Source: Cristatella mucedo
Taxonomy: Eukaryota > Bryozoa > Phylactolaemata > Cristatellidae
Reading direction: 5' to 3'
NCBI GenBank assembly: GCA_009760855.2
Contig: WPIO01000039.1
Location: 2,504,501-2,568,500 of the forward strand
DNA: 64,000 nucleotides
Of the stretch, positions 30,801 to 42,329 are shown piece after piece (position 1 is the stretch's first letter; every line of letters begins with the position of its first letter). The notes under the pieces were generated by a model, which saw only the letters and a program-made list of their open reading frames with translations, searched no databases and was not told the DNA's origin. Position numbers and translations under genes: made by a program.

Positions 30801-33800
30801 TGCAAAACTCCACAGCTAGGCTTGTCTGTCGTGAGCATCGCAGTTGCCACAACACACCACTTCTCGCCTACCTGCACTGGCTCCCAGTCAAGCAACGGAT
30901 TTACTTCAAGGTCTTGTCGCTAACTTTTAGGTCACTTCATTCTTTGGCTCCAGCCTATCTCTTAGATCTACTCCCCCACCAGGCCAACCATCGTACCACC
31001 TGCTTTTCGGAATCCAACAGTCTACCAATACCTCGTACAAACCTCAAATCCTTTGGAGACCGTGCATTTAGTTCGTATGCTCTCAAAGCCTGGAACTCCC
31101 TCCCGACTTGCATCAGAACATCCCCTGACTTGACCACATTTAAAAAGAACTGAAAAACACGCCTATTTAGGACAGCATTTAGTGGGTCCCTATGATTCGT
31201 CCCTAATGTGCTGCTTGCTGACACTGTGCACGCTGCCACTAACCACAATTGCATGCTGACCCTTTGCATGTCACCCCTAACCATGTTATTCATGTTGTTT
31301 GTTTAACAAGTATGATATTACTCACCATTCAATTGCATTTCACTTTGCAGCAAAAGTAAAGCGCGTAGAAAGAGATTGAGTTCTCTGAGGGCGCTTTATC
31401 AAGTGCATTATTATTATAATTATTACCTGTCCGAGACGACAGCCTCATCCAGGTGTGGCCAAACCGAGCCAGCTCAAGGCTTTACATGCCTGTAGGCCAT
31501 AGCACGCTGCCAGTCGTGATCCGTCAGGGCTGTAATCAAGTGGCTCGGGATCGGGTACTGTCTTAGCTTATATCTGGCATCAACGGATGCTTTGGGAGAG
31601 AGCTCGTGAGGCATGCCTGCCTCACGAAAAGAGTCGGGGTTTAGCGTTTGTTCTTTCCTTTCGAGCAGGAGCCGCTAGCAGTTTCGTGTTGAAGCGCCTA
31701 TCCATGTCTGGCAGGGACAGCTGAGGCTTCTTCGAAGCTCTTTCGACTTCGAGCAATGATTTCGGAGCTTATGCTGCGGGATAAACGAACCCAAATGCCG
31801 GGGCTTTGGCAGTAGTAATTGACCTACTGCACAAGTTATTCAAATACAATTTACACGTATTAAAAATTTCGAATTTTTTTAAGTACTTTGGATTTTATTT
31901 TTATTTTTCGAGGTACAATATGGGCAGGTTGGAATCAGAGCTAGTTATGGCCCCGACCTCGAATTGGATGCACTTAGTCAGAATTTTTCTTTTTGCCTCT
32001 GCCAATTATTCATAGCCTTGTACCTGCGTTAATGTTGAGCAACTAGTTTTGTGAAAATTCAGTTTCTAATCAATAAATGTGTGTTTTAGTGCCAAAATAA
32101 GTGAGAATTTACTGTGGAGTTTGATATTCTACTTAGAAGTTGCACTGCTTTTGTTCTTTCATTCGTGATTTTATGCATGTATAGCCATTGTCAAATACAT
32201 AAAAAAATCAATTTTAAAGAATTACCGTTTACCGGTGAACTTCAAGCATTATCATGTCCAGTTTCACTATGAGAGTGCATTTTAAAGTTTGACATGCAAT
32301 ATAGCTAATTGTCTTCTCTTTTGAAACTCCTCGTGGCTGTACCACAACGGTAGCCCTATAATTATCTCACCAAGGACCCTGTGTGCACTTGACGTCAGTG
32401 ACTAAGGCCGACTTATGGGTAGACTTACAGAAACACGCAGCTTATTATAGTGGTACATTTGTGTCACCCTAAGAGAACTGCATTTCTTTCCTTCTCTCTG
32501 CGTATGTCGAAACGGAAGTGCGTTCTCTTTTGAACCGAATAAACCGAGCTCAGTTATAGTCATGCCTCAGCATGACTAGAAAGTGAGCAACGGTGTTCCG
32601 AGAAAACTGATAAATGCTTTCAGAATGCTACACATTCATTAACAATATTCAAGCTCAATGGTTATATAATTTTCTTTTAAGAATAGTTGCTAGCTAATTC
32701 GTAGTCTTCCTCGTGTCTTTAGAAGTGCTATCCCATGGCAATAAAGTCAGCCTCATAATAGCTACCCTATACTGTTTTAAGGAACAAACTGGAAGTTTTT
32801 GCCTCTGCTTTACTTTAAGGTCTCACTGAAGACGACATCATTTCGAATTCAATTGTATTTCTTATTGCTGGCTACGATACAGTATCTACATTCTTAAGCT
32901 TCTTTTGCTATGCGATGGCAACGAATCCCGAGGCACAGCAAAAGGTTTATGAGGAAATCGCAGAACAGATCGGGCAGGCAGACTTGACTTACGAGAAGCT
33001 AAAAGACCTCGGTTACCTCGACATGTGCATGGACGAAACGCTGAGAATGTACCCACCAGCATTGAGGTGAGCCTCCAGGACATAGTTACAGCTTGCATCT
33101 CAAAGCTTAGCCCATATGTATTTCGCAGGGTATCCTCACATATTTTATTAGCAGTGTGAAGTAGCACCCCTGCTTCCTGTGGTGAGGAAGCAGCATTAGG
33201 TGGCTCGTGAAGCTACTTGTAAGGAGGTCGCCTCAAGTAAGCTTATGTCGTGATGATGGGCTCAAATATAATTGACCTGTAACCGCTTTTCAGGGCTATC
33301 CTCGCCTCGAACATAGTACCAGATTGCATATAATAATAATAATAATGCATTCTATAAAGTACCCTCAGAGAACTCAATCTCTTTCTAGGTACTTTACATT
33401 AGCTGCAAAGGGAAAAGCAATCGACTGGTGAGTGGTATCCTGCTTGATAAACAACAAGAATAGCACGGTTAGGGGTGACATGCACAGGGTCAGAATGCAA
33501 GGGTGGTTAGCGGCAGCATGCAACAGTGTCAGCACCCATAAGCACATAAAGGAAGAATTGCGGGAACCCACTAAAGGCTGCCATATTTAGGTGCGTTTTT
33601 AATTCTTTTTAATGTGGTCAAGACAGGGGATGTCGTGAAGCAAGTCGGGGCTGAGTTCCATGGTTTGGAAGCATACGAACTAAAGGCACGGTCTCCAAAG
33701 GATTTAATAATAATAATAATTCACTTGATAAAGCGCCCTCAGAGAACTTAATCTCTCTCTAGGCGCTTTACATTTGCTGTAAAGTGAAATGCAATTAAAT

Positions 33801-36800
33801 GGTAAGTAAAATCATGCTTGAAAGACAAACGAAATGAATAATATGGTTAGGGGTGACATGCACAGGGTCAGCATGCAAATGTGGTTAGTGGCAGCATGCA
33901 CAGTGTCAGCACTCATAAGCACATCAAGGACGAATCACTGGGACCCACTAAATGCTGTCCTAAATAGGTGTGTTGAGGTTTGTTTGGTTGGTGCGATGCT
34001 TAACCTAATGGGGCAGGATTATAAATAACAATACATTCGTATTGCATCCTCAGAGAACCGAATCTCTTCGTAGGCACTTTGCATACGCATTAAGGAAGCA
34101 TAATCACATGGTTAGTAAAAACATGCCCTGTGTCAACAAAGATAACACGATTAGGATAACATAGTTAGAGGTATCATACACAGGGTTAGCATGCAAAGAC
34201 AACTAATAACAGTGATAATATTAATACATTTCATAGCGCCCTTAAAGAACTCAGTCTGGTACTAGGCACTTTTCATTTGCTGCAAAGGAAGCATGATCAA
34301 ATGGTCAGTGGTAGCTTGCTCAATGACCACAAGCAAAACATGGATAGAGGTGACATGCATTAGTGGTAGCCTGTACAGTAATAATTATAATAATAATGCA
34401 CTTGATAAAGCGCCCTCAGAGAACTCAAGCTCTCTCTAGGCGCTTTACATTGGCTGCAAAGGGTCTCAGCATGCATCAGCAGGCAAAAGACAGATCATCA
34501 GTACCCACTGAATGCTGTGACAAATAGGAACATTTTTATCTTTTTTAAATGTGAATAAGTCAGGAGATGTCGTGAGTTTGTTCCAGGTTTCGGGAGCATG
34601 GGTTTCCCGAAGATTTGATGTTCATACGAGGTGTAGCTGTGCGATTTGAAAGTGGGTGATACGATGCCTGACCTTTTGGTGGAGTGCATCTGATGAATAA
34701 GCTCTAGTCTGAGCATGACTGGATCTAAAATTAAGTGACCTAACCTTGAAGTCGATGCTCTGCTTGATTGGGAGCTAGTGCAGGTCGGCGAGAAGTGGAG
34801 TGATGTGGCAACAGGGATGCACCCAACAGACAAGCCTAGCTGCAGAGTTTTGCTTCTACTGTAAGCACCTTATTGCTCAAGGGGTAGACCAGCAAGCAGT
34901 AAGTTGCAAAAGTTGAGACGGGATCTTACAAATGCATGGACCAATTTGGATGTATTATCCCTGTCTAAGCAAGCCAAAATTTAAGTAAGGTTAGGTAGCT
35001 GACAATATGCTGACTTTACAATGGAGCTGAACTGATCATCTGGTGCAGGGTTACTTTTGAACAGTACACCTACATTTCATGCATATGCACCAGAAGATGT
35101 GCTGGCCGAGCCGATTCTGAGCATTCAGCTTTTCAATTTCTTAGCCACACTTGGTGTGCCCATAACTAGTAAGTTGATTTTTCGTCATTTAAATTGAGAA
35201 AGTTTGCTGACATCCATGGGTAGATGTCAACAATACATGCAGCAAGGGAGCTTGGAGAATTTGAAGTGCTGGAGGGCTGGGATGGCATGAAGCAAAAGTG
35301 CAACTTAGTGTCATCTGCATAGAAGTGAAAGCCTAGTTTGTGCCTGTCAATCACATCGGCCCAGGGGAGAGTATATACTGAAGAGAAGCTGACCGATCAC
35401 AGACCCCTGAGGCACCCTATACTTAAATGGCTTCTCGGACGATTTTCGCCAGTTCACATCAATAGTCTTGAGCCTCCCTCTGAGATCAGGCCTAAACAAT
35501 TGCAGTGAAATGCCATTGATGCCCAGGCAAGATTTGAGGTGCTCGAGTCGGATTTAGTGGTCAGTAGTTCCGTACACTGCTGAAAGATCAAGCAGAGGAC
35601 TGCAGCTAAGTCTGAAATCAGGAGAAAGTCGTTATACAAGTGAAGCAATCCTAACTCTGTGATGTAATTAGCTCGAAAACTAGACTTGAACTCACTAGCA
35701 AGGGTTGACTTTGGCCATTTAACATAGCTGAAAGTAGGCTGGCTTGACTGGGATCTGATGTTATCGATAAATGAAAGCTCACTTTGAAACAGGAAAATCA
35801 GATTTCAATCGGATGCTACTTTGGATAAGCAGACGTAGCCTATTTTGAGGAGTATAATCTTTCTGATTTATACGTAAATCTTTGTTTGGGCGTAAGTAGT
35901 ATGTCGACTTTATTTTCTCCTATTTTTTTAGAAGGTTGGTTGCCATCCAAGTGCATTCCAAGTTCTTCTCAGCAATACATGTAGCAAACAGCTTGAGAGA
36001 GCTTGCAATGATGGAAAGCTCGGAGGCAGCAAGAATTGGTACAGCTGTGTGCAATCTGCCTAAAAATGAAAGGCTTAGTTTGTACTTGGTGATTTCCTAG
36101 GCTAGAGGTAGATACAAATTTGCAAACGTGAATACACCCAGTGAGGATATTTGGTTACCATATACTTTAGATGCTCTCGGAGGGCTGTTGCCCGTTCATA
36201 TCAAAGGTATTTTATCTCGCACTGAGATGGGAATTAAGTTATTGTAGTATAGTGCTTGTGTTGTTTGGGCAAGATGAGAGGTACACAAGAAGGATTAGGG
36301 GATCAATAGATTAGGCATTGTCAAAATATCCAGGTAAACAACATGAGAAACTCTCCTGAAGTGTACATTCATAAGAAGGTCGTTGTACAGCCTCAGCTAT
36401 TCTGAATTTCGAGATTAATTCGCACTAAAATATGGGTCCAACTCACTTTCTAGGTTTACAGTTTTGATCTACGATTTTCGCTGGTCTGCCTCTACACATT
36501 CTAGTGTCTTTCATAGGAACAGCAGTAAGGATACTTAGCAGAAGTTGGTCAAGTTCTCCTGTCCAGAGACGTCTTCTCAAGGCGTGGCATCAAAGTAGCT
36601 TTTTTGACCTGTGCAGAAACGATATGTGATGCTGGGGATATAATTCATTATATTAGTTCTGCATTCAACTCCGACGGCTTAGCCATGCAGGATAGGGGTA
36701 ATAGGCGAATCCATCCAATAACTACAACTACCCATGCTATTGTGACAGGCCAAAGCGCATTCTTCTTCTGCCCTGCTCATGGCGACATTGAATCAGCTGG

Positions 36801-37624
36801 AGGTAACGTGGTTATGCATGAGTCATCTAATATAGTTCTAGTCAGAAAATATTTCTATTAAGGTATCGAGATGCTTTTAGCTTGAGACTGAATTCCTTCT
36901 GTCGCACTGCTATGAGAGTTGGCATAATGTGAGGCCAATTTGATTTTCAGGCTTGACCGAAAGTGCAATAAAACGACCACAATTGGTGGAGTGACAATTA
37001 CACAGGGTATGACCGTCAACATAGTGGTATATGCAATGCATCATGACTCAGATTATTGGGAAGATCCTTTCACTTTCACGCCGGAGAGGTACTGCTATTA
37101 AAGGCTTGATGCGAGAGATCTGCTCTTGACTGTTACTATCTGCTTCGCATCATACTTGTACATTTCACTTGTTGCTATAATTATTACGTTAGTTATTTCG
37201 GTGGTTCGGCTTTAATTGTAGGTTTACGCCTGAAGCCAAGGCTAAGATTCATCCTTTCATTTATTTACCATTTGGTGCGGGGCCGAGAAACTGCATCGGC
37301 ATGAGGCTTGCACTTTTAGAAGCCAAAGCAGCCATTGTTAATCTGCTTTCCAAGTATGAAATTCGCACTTGCAAAGAAACAGAGGTATGTAACTTGTCAG
37401 TGAAGTACGTTCGGTTCGCTCTTGCTTCGGATATCGTTCAGATGCTCACTGATGAATTGCAGGAATGATCTCTTTGATCAGCTAGCACAACAGAGAGCGT
37501 CACTAATAGTTAATGTTTTCTGTTCTTGCAGAAACCGCCATTGAAATTTGGCGTGTCTTTCGGCCTCATCTCTCCAGCCGAGCCGATCAAACTAGTATTC
37601 TGCAAGAGACAGGCACCATCTTGA
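17526..37624 (+). CDS. Cytochrome P450, CYP3-clan type, 12 exons, complete
   Basis: Twelve exons with GT/AG borders: 17526-17599, 21960-22056, 22261-22313, 22505-22721, 25825-25907, 26041-26204, 26326-26450, 27687-27795, 32820-33066, 36951-37088, 37222-37384, 37532-37624. They total 1,563 nt, exactly 520 codons plus TGA, with all phases matching. Domains in order: N-terminal anchor (1-25); proline-rich hinge [13 protein letters not shown]-helix [21 protein letters not shown]-helix AGYDT (324-328, oxygen activation); ExxR (ETLR, 380-383); PERF region; heme loop [11 protein letters not shown] with Cys460 as thiolate ligand. It should be an ER-anchored monooxygenase that works with P450 reductase; the substrate is unknown. 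The [19 protein letters not shown] and FGLD stretches point to the CYP3 clan. Introns hold LINEs and a MITE. There are no coding defects. Confidence 0.92.
18481..18530 (-). mobile_element. LINE family A tail fragment
   Basis: (AAT)n followed by GCATTTGATAAAGCGC, the inverted 3' end of the family A LINE, then unrelated sequence. Confidence 0.55.
19135..19320 (+). mobile_element. LINE family A 3' fragment
   Basis: Has 'ctgaccctgtgcatgtcact', 'aaccatgttatgcttgttga', the AGAAAGACATTAAGTTCTC block and an (ATT)n tail. Confidence 0.65.
21797..21870. repeat. (TA)n-rich microsatellite
   Basis: Alternating TA with interspersed ACATA units, ending in a pure (TA) run about 90 bp before P450 exon 2. Confidence 0.9.
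21960..22056 (+). CDS. P450 exon 2 (proline-rich hinge)
   Basis: Residues 25-57, with [19 protein letters not shown], the hinge typical of microsomal P450s. Acceptor TTTTAG and donor GTAAGC. Confidence 0.9.
22261..22313 (+). CDS. P450 exon 3
   Basis: Residues 58-75 ([12 protein letters not shown]). Acceptor TTTCAG, donor GTAAGC, phase 2 end. Confidence 0.88.
22505..22721 (+). CDS. P450 exon 4 (B'-C region, WxxxR)
   Basis: Residues 75-147. Contains [15 protein letters not shown] and the C-helix [11 protein letters not shown] with the W-x-x-x-R heme-propionate contact. Ends at SSGKLKQ before GTCAGT. Confidence 0.92.
22722..25824 (+). other. P450 intron 4
   Basis: 3.1 kb holding the MITE at 24,035-24,998. 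The 22,858-23,145 ORF on the minus strand resembles nothing I recognise. No other feature is seen. Confidence 0.75.
24035..24998. mobile_element. MITE with ~110-bp inverted ends and 9-bp target duplication
   Basis: Left (24,035-24,150) and right (24,884-24,998) ends are inverted copies built from repeats of GGACAAAATGTCC-type palindromes, including the shared blocks TCCCGGACATAATGTCCCTG and GGACAAAATGTCCCCATAC. The interior of about 735 bp is AT-rich and non-coding. The 9-bp GATATATTT flanks both sides (24,026-24,034 and 24,999-25,007). Long inverted ends with a 9-bp duplication suggest a Mutator-like non-autonomous element; the superfamily is inference. Confidence 0.8.
25825..25907 (+). CDS. 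P450 exon 5
   Basis: Residues 148-175 ([20 protein letters not shown]). Acceptor TTTCAG, donor GTGAGC. Confidence 0.88.
26041..26204 (+). CDS. P450 exon 6
   Basis: Residues 175-230, with [19 protein letters not shown], a conserved CYP3-clan segment. Donor GTAAGT. Confidence 0.9.
26326..26450 (+). CDS. P450 exon 7
   Basis: Residues 230-271 (F-G region, [19 protein letters not shown]). Acceptor TTACAG, donor GTAAGT. Confidence 0.88.
26451..27686 (+). other. P450 intron 7
   Basis: 1.24 kb with no recognised repeat or gene. Confidence 0.7.
27687..27795 (+). CDS. P450 exon 8
   Basis: Residues 272-308 ([17 protein letters not shown]). Acceptor TTGTAG, donor GTAATG. Confidence 0.86.
28485..28860 (+). 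mobile_element. LINE family A fragment, degenerate
   Basis: Degenerate match to the 'gaccacatcagctc', 'gggcttgcttaaa' and 'aggctcgtctgtc' blocks of the RT C-terminal region. There is no tail. Confidence 0.5.
29115..29810 (+). mobile_element. LINE family B 3' part
   Basis: Matches, in inverse orientation, the family B copy at 59,270-60,640: 'actgctgcatcagtttcagcc', 'gtcctagactgtgga' and the closing 'cacatggtctttatgacttt'. It ends in ACATTACAT-type sequence rather than (ATT)n. Confidence 0.7.
30748..31422 (+). mobile_element. LINE family A, 5'-truncated, with target duplication TTACCTG
   Basis: Begins inside the RT C-terminal domain ([20 protein letters not shown]) and ends with the standard tail and (ATT)n. 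TTACCTG occurs directly before (30,741-30,747) and directly after (31,423-31,429). The duplicated region at about 50,205 has a single, uninterrupted TTACCTG site. Confidence 0.9.
32820..33066 (+). CDS. P450 exon 9 (I-helix and ExxR)
   Basis: Residues 308-390. I-helix [13 protein letters not shown]-helix [11 protein letters not shown]. Acceptor TTTAAG, donor GTGAGC. Confidence 0.93.
33331..33706 (-). mobile_element. LINE family A 3' fragment
   Basis: Starts with (AAT)n and 'gcattctataaagtaccctc' and runs back to the WNS region. It is the first of five consecutive inverted LINE-A pieces in P450 intron 9. Confidence 0.75.
33707..34010 (-). mobile_element. LINE family A 3' fragment
   Basis: (AAT)n then 'tcacttgataaagcgccctc' and the 'gttaggggtgacatgcacag' block. 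It appears inserted into the neighbouring copy. Confidence 0.75.
34025..34376 (-). mobile_element. Two degenerate LINE family A tails
   Basis: Tails begin near 34,028 and 34,213; each has a degenerate 'cctcagagaac' block and the 'acatgcacaggg'-like region. Confidence 0.55.
34382..35790 (-). mobile_element. LINE family A, longer copy including part of the reverse transcriptase
   Basis: From (AAT)n and 'gcacttgataaagcgccctc' through the C-terminal domain to the RT active-site region ([16 protein letters not shown], 35,166-35,354 minus). It is full of stops. A diverged counterpart lies at 52,085-53,990. Confidence 0.75.
36951..37088 (+). CDS. P450 exon 10
   Basis: Residues 390-436, with [20 protein letters not shown] and the start of the PERF motif. 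Acceptor TTTCAG, donor GTACTG. Confidence 0.9.
37222..37384 (+). CDS. P450 exon 11 (heme-binding loop)
   Basis: Residues 436-490. [18 protein letters not shown] holds the heme-ligand Cys460. Acceptor TTGTAG, donor GTATGT. Confidence 0.94.
37532..37624 (+). CDS. P450 exon 12 (C-terminus)
   Basis: Residues 491-520 ([18 protein letters not shown]) ending in TGA at 37,622-37,624. Acceptor TTGCAG. Confidence 0.9.
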   Translation, partial: KPPLKFGVSFGLISPAEPIKLVFCKRQAPS

Positions 37625-38001
37625 AATAAGCTTCACCCATGTCTATCAACAGTGCTGCACATATGTATGATGATAACAACTGATGCAAGCTGTATTGTGA
37701 ACTGTCAAGAATGACCCAATGCATTCTCGGTGTAGGTTTTCCGTTTGTTCTAAGCGAAGTAAGAAATTATGTGCTTACTGATACATACTGCTAGAAAACG
37801 TGGCACAAAAATAGAAGACTTAATATATTTTACAAAGCCATTGCGGATTTTCATGTAGCAGTGTCAAATGCGTTTTTCAAAAGAACATTACAAATTCAAC
37901 GTATATGTCTTCAATAGTTGCACCATATATTTCATCACGTCGAAAGACTGGTTTTCGAAAGTACATTTGTAGTCAAATGAATGAGATCATTGTGGCATTT
38001 G

Positions 38002-38192
38002 GTGAGTCGTAATGGCTCACTAGGTAAGGTGGTTGCTTTTCATGACCTCGGTCCCGAGGTCGTGGGTTCGAATCCTGTGGTGGGCGATCCTTTATCGCCA
38101 CTGCAAGCGGATATGATAGCTGTAAAGGCCTTTCTGTCGCTATACAAAAAGAGGCTGTTAAATCAGCTAGAATTTATTTATTTATTATTTTG
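38002..38192 (+). mobile_element. tRNA-derived SINE
   Basis: Has a pol III A-box-like 'taatggctcactaggtaagg' and B box 'gggttcgaatcct' about 40 bp apart, then a non-tRNA body and an (ATTT)n tail. The duplicated region (about 56,000-56,040) lacks it. An inverted copy lies at 63,800-63,986. Confidence 0.8.
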
Positions 38193-38329
38193 AAGCTGAC
38201 TAAGTACACATTATTGATACCAAAACGTCATTGAAACCTAAGTAATGAAGCACATAAAAAACGTTTGGCAATTGCCCTCGCTGTAGCAACCATGAGCCTC
38301 TTATTTTAATACACTCGATGCAATTGCTA

Positions 38330-38505
38330 ATTATACACTTGATAAAGCGCCCTCAGAGAACTCAATCTCTTTCTCGGTGCTTTAAATTTGCTGTGAAGGG
38401 AAACACGATCGACTGGTGAATCGTATCGTGCTTGATTAACACATGAATAACATGTTTAGGGGTGAAGTGCACAGGGTCAGCATGCAAATTTGGTTAGTGG
38501 CAGCG
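38330..38505 (-). mobile_element. LINE family A 3' fragment
   Basis: 'cacttgataaagcgccctc' through 'acagggtcagcatgcaaatt', ending abruptly. Not seen in the duplicate region. Confidence 0.7.
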
Positions 38506-41224
38506 CTATGAGGATGCCCAAAACTTCCCAAAACAATTAGTAAAAATTAATAGTCTAGCAATAATTATTTAGAATTGTGCCGTCGAATGCAAATCAGGAA
38601 TTACTAAAAAAGACATAATAAAGAAGTCAGTAACTCTGAAATAGCAACTTAAATAAATTTGGATAATGAAAGCTGCTTCTTTTATGAGCAATACAAGGTC
38701 GATGTGTAAACGATATCTGTCAATTGAAGCAATTACTAAGGAAGTGAGCAAGTGCATAAACACGATTACCTAGTCTTACTTATGAGCAGCCTAATGCTTA
38801 AAACGAATGAGAATACTACTTCGACGAACTTTGGCTGCTGATATTTTTGGCAATGAGATCGCTACTGTGCAACTATGATGGGGACACAGCAGGTAGCCTA
38901 TCATTTCCCTCGGATGGCTATTTTATTGGCTTCCTTTCAATGGGATAGACATGCCCCCCCCCCCCGTCAGTCGGCGACTAAGAACTTGAACTTTTTAGCA
39001 AGGCTAACTTTGCGTGGTGCCATAACTCAACACGATTAATAAGTTATCAACAATGAACCGACCTGTAAATTTCCCCGAGAAGCCTGGTCAATTGAATGGA
39101 GAATAATCGAACTGTTTGTACAAAGCTCCATGCTTCGCCCCAGGGGCTGTTTATGTTTATGTAACTGCCTGGCTTAAAATATTGCGACGCGGTCGTGGTA
39201 AATTAGAAGAGCAGTATCAGATTTGAGTAGTGAACAGCTGCTTGATTAAAGGGGAGCTCATATGCATTTTCAATTAAAGTAGAAGGCCTCAGATACGTTA
39301 AGACTTCCACAGAGGCCGCAGTAAGGTTTTCATCAGTGGTTCACAGGCCGAGTTACGACGTCTGGCCACTTCCTCTCGTCGAGGCAGATACAGCAAGTGG
39401 CCAAAGTGAAATCATGCTTGGCTGCTCTCAACCAAGCAAAGCCAGCCATCAGCACCGTTCGCTATCCAGAGTACCTGGGCGATAAAATGCTGCCTGCCAG
39501 GCTTACATCGCCGTCGATCCGGTGTCCAACCAGGTATAACTTGGAACTGGCTCTGCGACGGGACCACGTTGTCAGAAGGCTGACAGCTGATCAAAGCTCA
39601 TGGACTAGAAACCAAAGTCACCCATAGCATAGCATCTAGACTGCAATGGCAGTCGCTCTGGAACGCAGCTTGATGCGGGTGGCTTGTAAAGCTAGCATGT
39701 TGAGCTAGCTTGAAGTTAGTCTGGAGCCTGAGAACCGACGATATTCGGAACTCCTTGCTGAAGTAAGCTTTAGTCGAAGCTTGGGAATCGCTATTCTACA
39801 CTAGTTTTGTTGGGGGGTCCTTAACTGTCTCCTTTATTTGTTACCCAGAATAGTTGACACAGCAGCTGCCAAATGTTGAAGTTTTTGAATGCCGTGAAGT
39901 TAATTGCCCTTGGTCTTTCTCCTCAAAATTGTAATCGCTTAGAAACAGAAGCCTGATGAAAGGGGGCAGGTAGTATATGTACCGGAGCGCTTTATTAAGG
40001 TCACTGAATTAGGGGCGCCAAAATGTGTGTCTAAAACTGGTTGGGTTCCTTCTGTGTTGTTCGTCCCCGGCGCGAAATATCCTACGAACGCCTCTGCTTA
40101 CAAAGCAGACAGGACATATCTATGTACGACACCTCAGGAGTTTTGTCATCTGAAAAAAGGCATATTCAGAGGAATGATTTGAAATATATGCTATCATGTT
40201 CAAAACTGAGCAGAATTCTGATCTAAAAAGGCCAATCGTGCTCGCATTCGTATCACTTCGATAAAATTAAAAGGACAGAGACCAGAACCATTCCTAGCAC
40301 ATCCCTTAGACGGCAACAGCAGTCGCACAGGAATGATGTTTGACGCAGACGGCTTATAAAGCCAGCTTTCTGAGCTACCAAGAAATCATTCTAAAGCCGG
40401 TGATATCTAGAACTGCTTGCTAAATTAAACTTTAGTCAACCCGCTGGTATCATAGTTGTAAGTGGACATGAGTTGCTAGCTCCTATAGAACGTTTTCTAT
40501 TTGTAACCAAGAATATTCGACGCTACGGTTGCGAATTTTGAAGTTATCCTAACTATGAAGTCAATAGCCCTCCGGTGTTCTCTGGATGCTTTGAATTACT
40601 TATAAAACGAACGTGTTCTTTTTCATGCATACAAATACATTAAATAAGAATTCGTGCAAAAAATATCGATAAACGCAACAGTTAAAGCAAACAACGAGGA
40701 GACGGCTTTTTTTCAGACTCCCAAAGTCAACTTTGAAGTCTCTAGCGACTGGCGAAAATGCCCGGGGCCTATCTAGCATCCATTGCTCCGCGAGCGCCAT
40801 GACGATGAAAGAGGTAAAACTGGATCGCACTAAAGGTAAATTTCAAGCACTGCGTGAGTAGCTTCAAGTCCCTGCCCGAAAGTAGAACATAAGCTTTGCC
40901 TGGCTTCCTACCCTCGGGGTGCACGTAGACCCGCATCGTAATGCATAACGAGAATTTCGATTGCTGACTATTCCTGCACCAGCATTAACAATGGCGTGCA
41001 GAAATCTGCAAGTTAAGCCTTATGGTAGCCGTCTGAGAGGAAGGTAAAAAATGTCTTTGTTTGCAGCGAGAAGTCGCAATGCTCATTGATTCCGATTCTT
41101 CAATTCAAAGTGATGGATTATAACTGAATAGCGTAAAATTAAGTGATGCAGCACACTAAAATTGCATGTTCACTGAAGCGAAGAGATGTCGTAGCTGAAA
41201 ATTTGTCCTAAGCTGAGACTTGAG
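38506..41224. other. P450 3' flank, duplicated at about 56,200-59,240; no gene seen
   Basis: Diverged but collinear with the second copy in blocks (for example 'aaaatattgcgacgcggtcg' at about 39,177 and 56,923). No coding evidence, since frames are not shared between the copies. Confidence 0.6.
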
Positions 41225-41638
41225 TTATGCAAAGTCGCTGCAGGTAATTGCCGTAACCGAAAGCGAGTTCCACAATTTGACCTTATGCTCCTAAAGCCTG
41301 CAAATTAGTCCCGACTTCCGTGACGATATTCCCTAACTTTACCACAATAAAAAAGAAATTAAAAACGCATTTATTTCTGGCAGCATTTAGTGGGTCCCTG
41401 TGATATGTCCTTTATGTGCTTATGCGTGCTGACACTGTTACGTGCTGCCACTAACCACTTTCGCATTCTGACCCTGTGCTTTTCACCCCTAACCATGTTA
41501 TTCATGCTGTTTATCAAGCATGAAACCACTCACCACTCGATCGTGTTTTCTGTGCAGCAAATGTAAGGCACCTAGAAAGTGACTGAGTTATCTTAGGGTG
41601 CTTTATCAAGTGTATTATTATTATCATTATTATTCTTA
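41225..41638 (+). mobile_element. LINE family A 3' fragment, degenerate
   Basis: 'aaagcctg', 'gcatttagtgggtccctgtg', the 'gctgacactgt' region and the tail with (ATT)n. Confidence 0.7.
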
Positions 41639-41997
41639 TTTACCCAATGCTAAAAGCCCACCATGGTATTTTCAAGACCCATTCGACTACTTGCAGAAAA
41701 TTCCTAAGGAGACATTCTGTAGTAGTAAACGGCTAAACTCCTAGATCAAAACAGTAAAGCTCTTAAGTCGTTTCCAGTTCAATTTAGATCCAATTACTTC
41801 ATGAGCACTTTCGGAAGCGAATCCCCACCTTTTCTATACTAGTGACTTAGCGGGAGTCACTCTAAAATCTCAGCTAAAACTGTTTACCAGGCATAATACT
41901 GTTAATCATTAACGAGCAGGCTAAATCAGTTAGCCTTCGCATTTTTGTCAAGGTTTTACTTACGAGGCTGTCAACATTCCCGGGCTTCTAGACAATT

Positions 41998-42100
41998 TAA
42001 TAATTATAATGATAATAAACTTTATATTGGGCCTTCAGAGAGTTCAATTTCTTTCTAGGCTCTTTACATTTGCTGCCAAGGAAGCACGATCGGTTGGTTA
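41998..42100 (-). mobile_element. LINE family A tail
   Basis: (AAT)n-like start, then a degenerate 'ccttcagagagttcaatttc' and 'tttacatttgctgcc'. Confidence 0.55.
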
Positions 42101-42329
42101 TAATACCACAATGGTGTGGCCTTATCTCAGTGGAAGATCTAACAGCATAGATGTCAACATTACTGGTTAATAGGCATGAAGGATTTGGAAGCGTCCGGTA
42201 CTCCTTTCTTTTAAATATAATGGCAATGCACGATAAATACGCCTATTTGTTTTTGATGCCTTGATGATTTCGGTTTCCTACAATTCTCTTAACTTTCTTA
42301 AGAGCATGTACTTAAGCATTCTCACTTGG

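Larger units (their letters stand above)
27796..32819 (+). other. P450 intron 8
   Basis: 5.0 kb carrying three LINE pieces (28,485-28,860; 29,115-29,810; 30,748-31,422). From about 30,340 on it is duplicated at about 49,840 onward. Confidence 0.75.

Noticed and set aside
38030-38090. Functional tRNA gene
   Set aside because: A and B boxes are present but there is no complete cloverleaf, and the sequence continues into a SINE body repeated elsewhere in the window.
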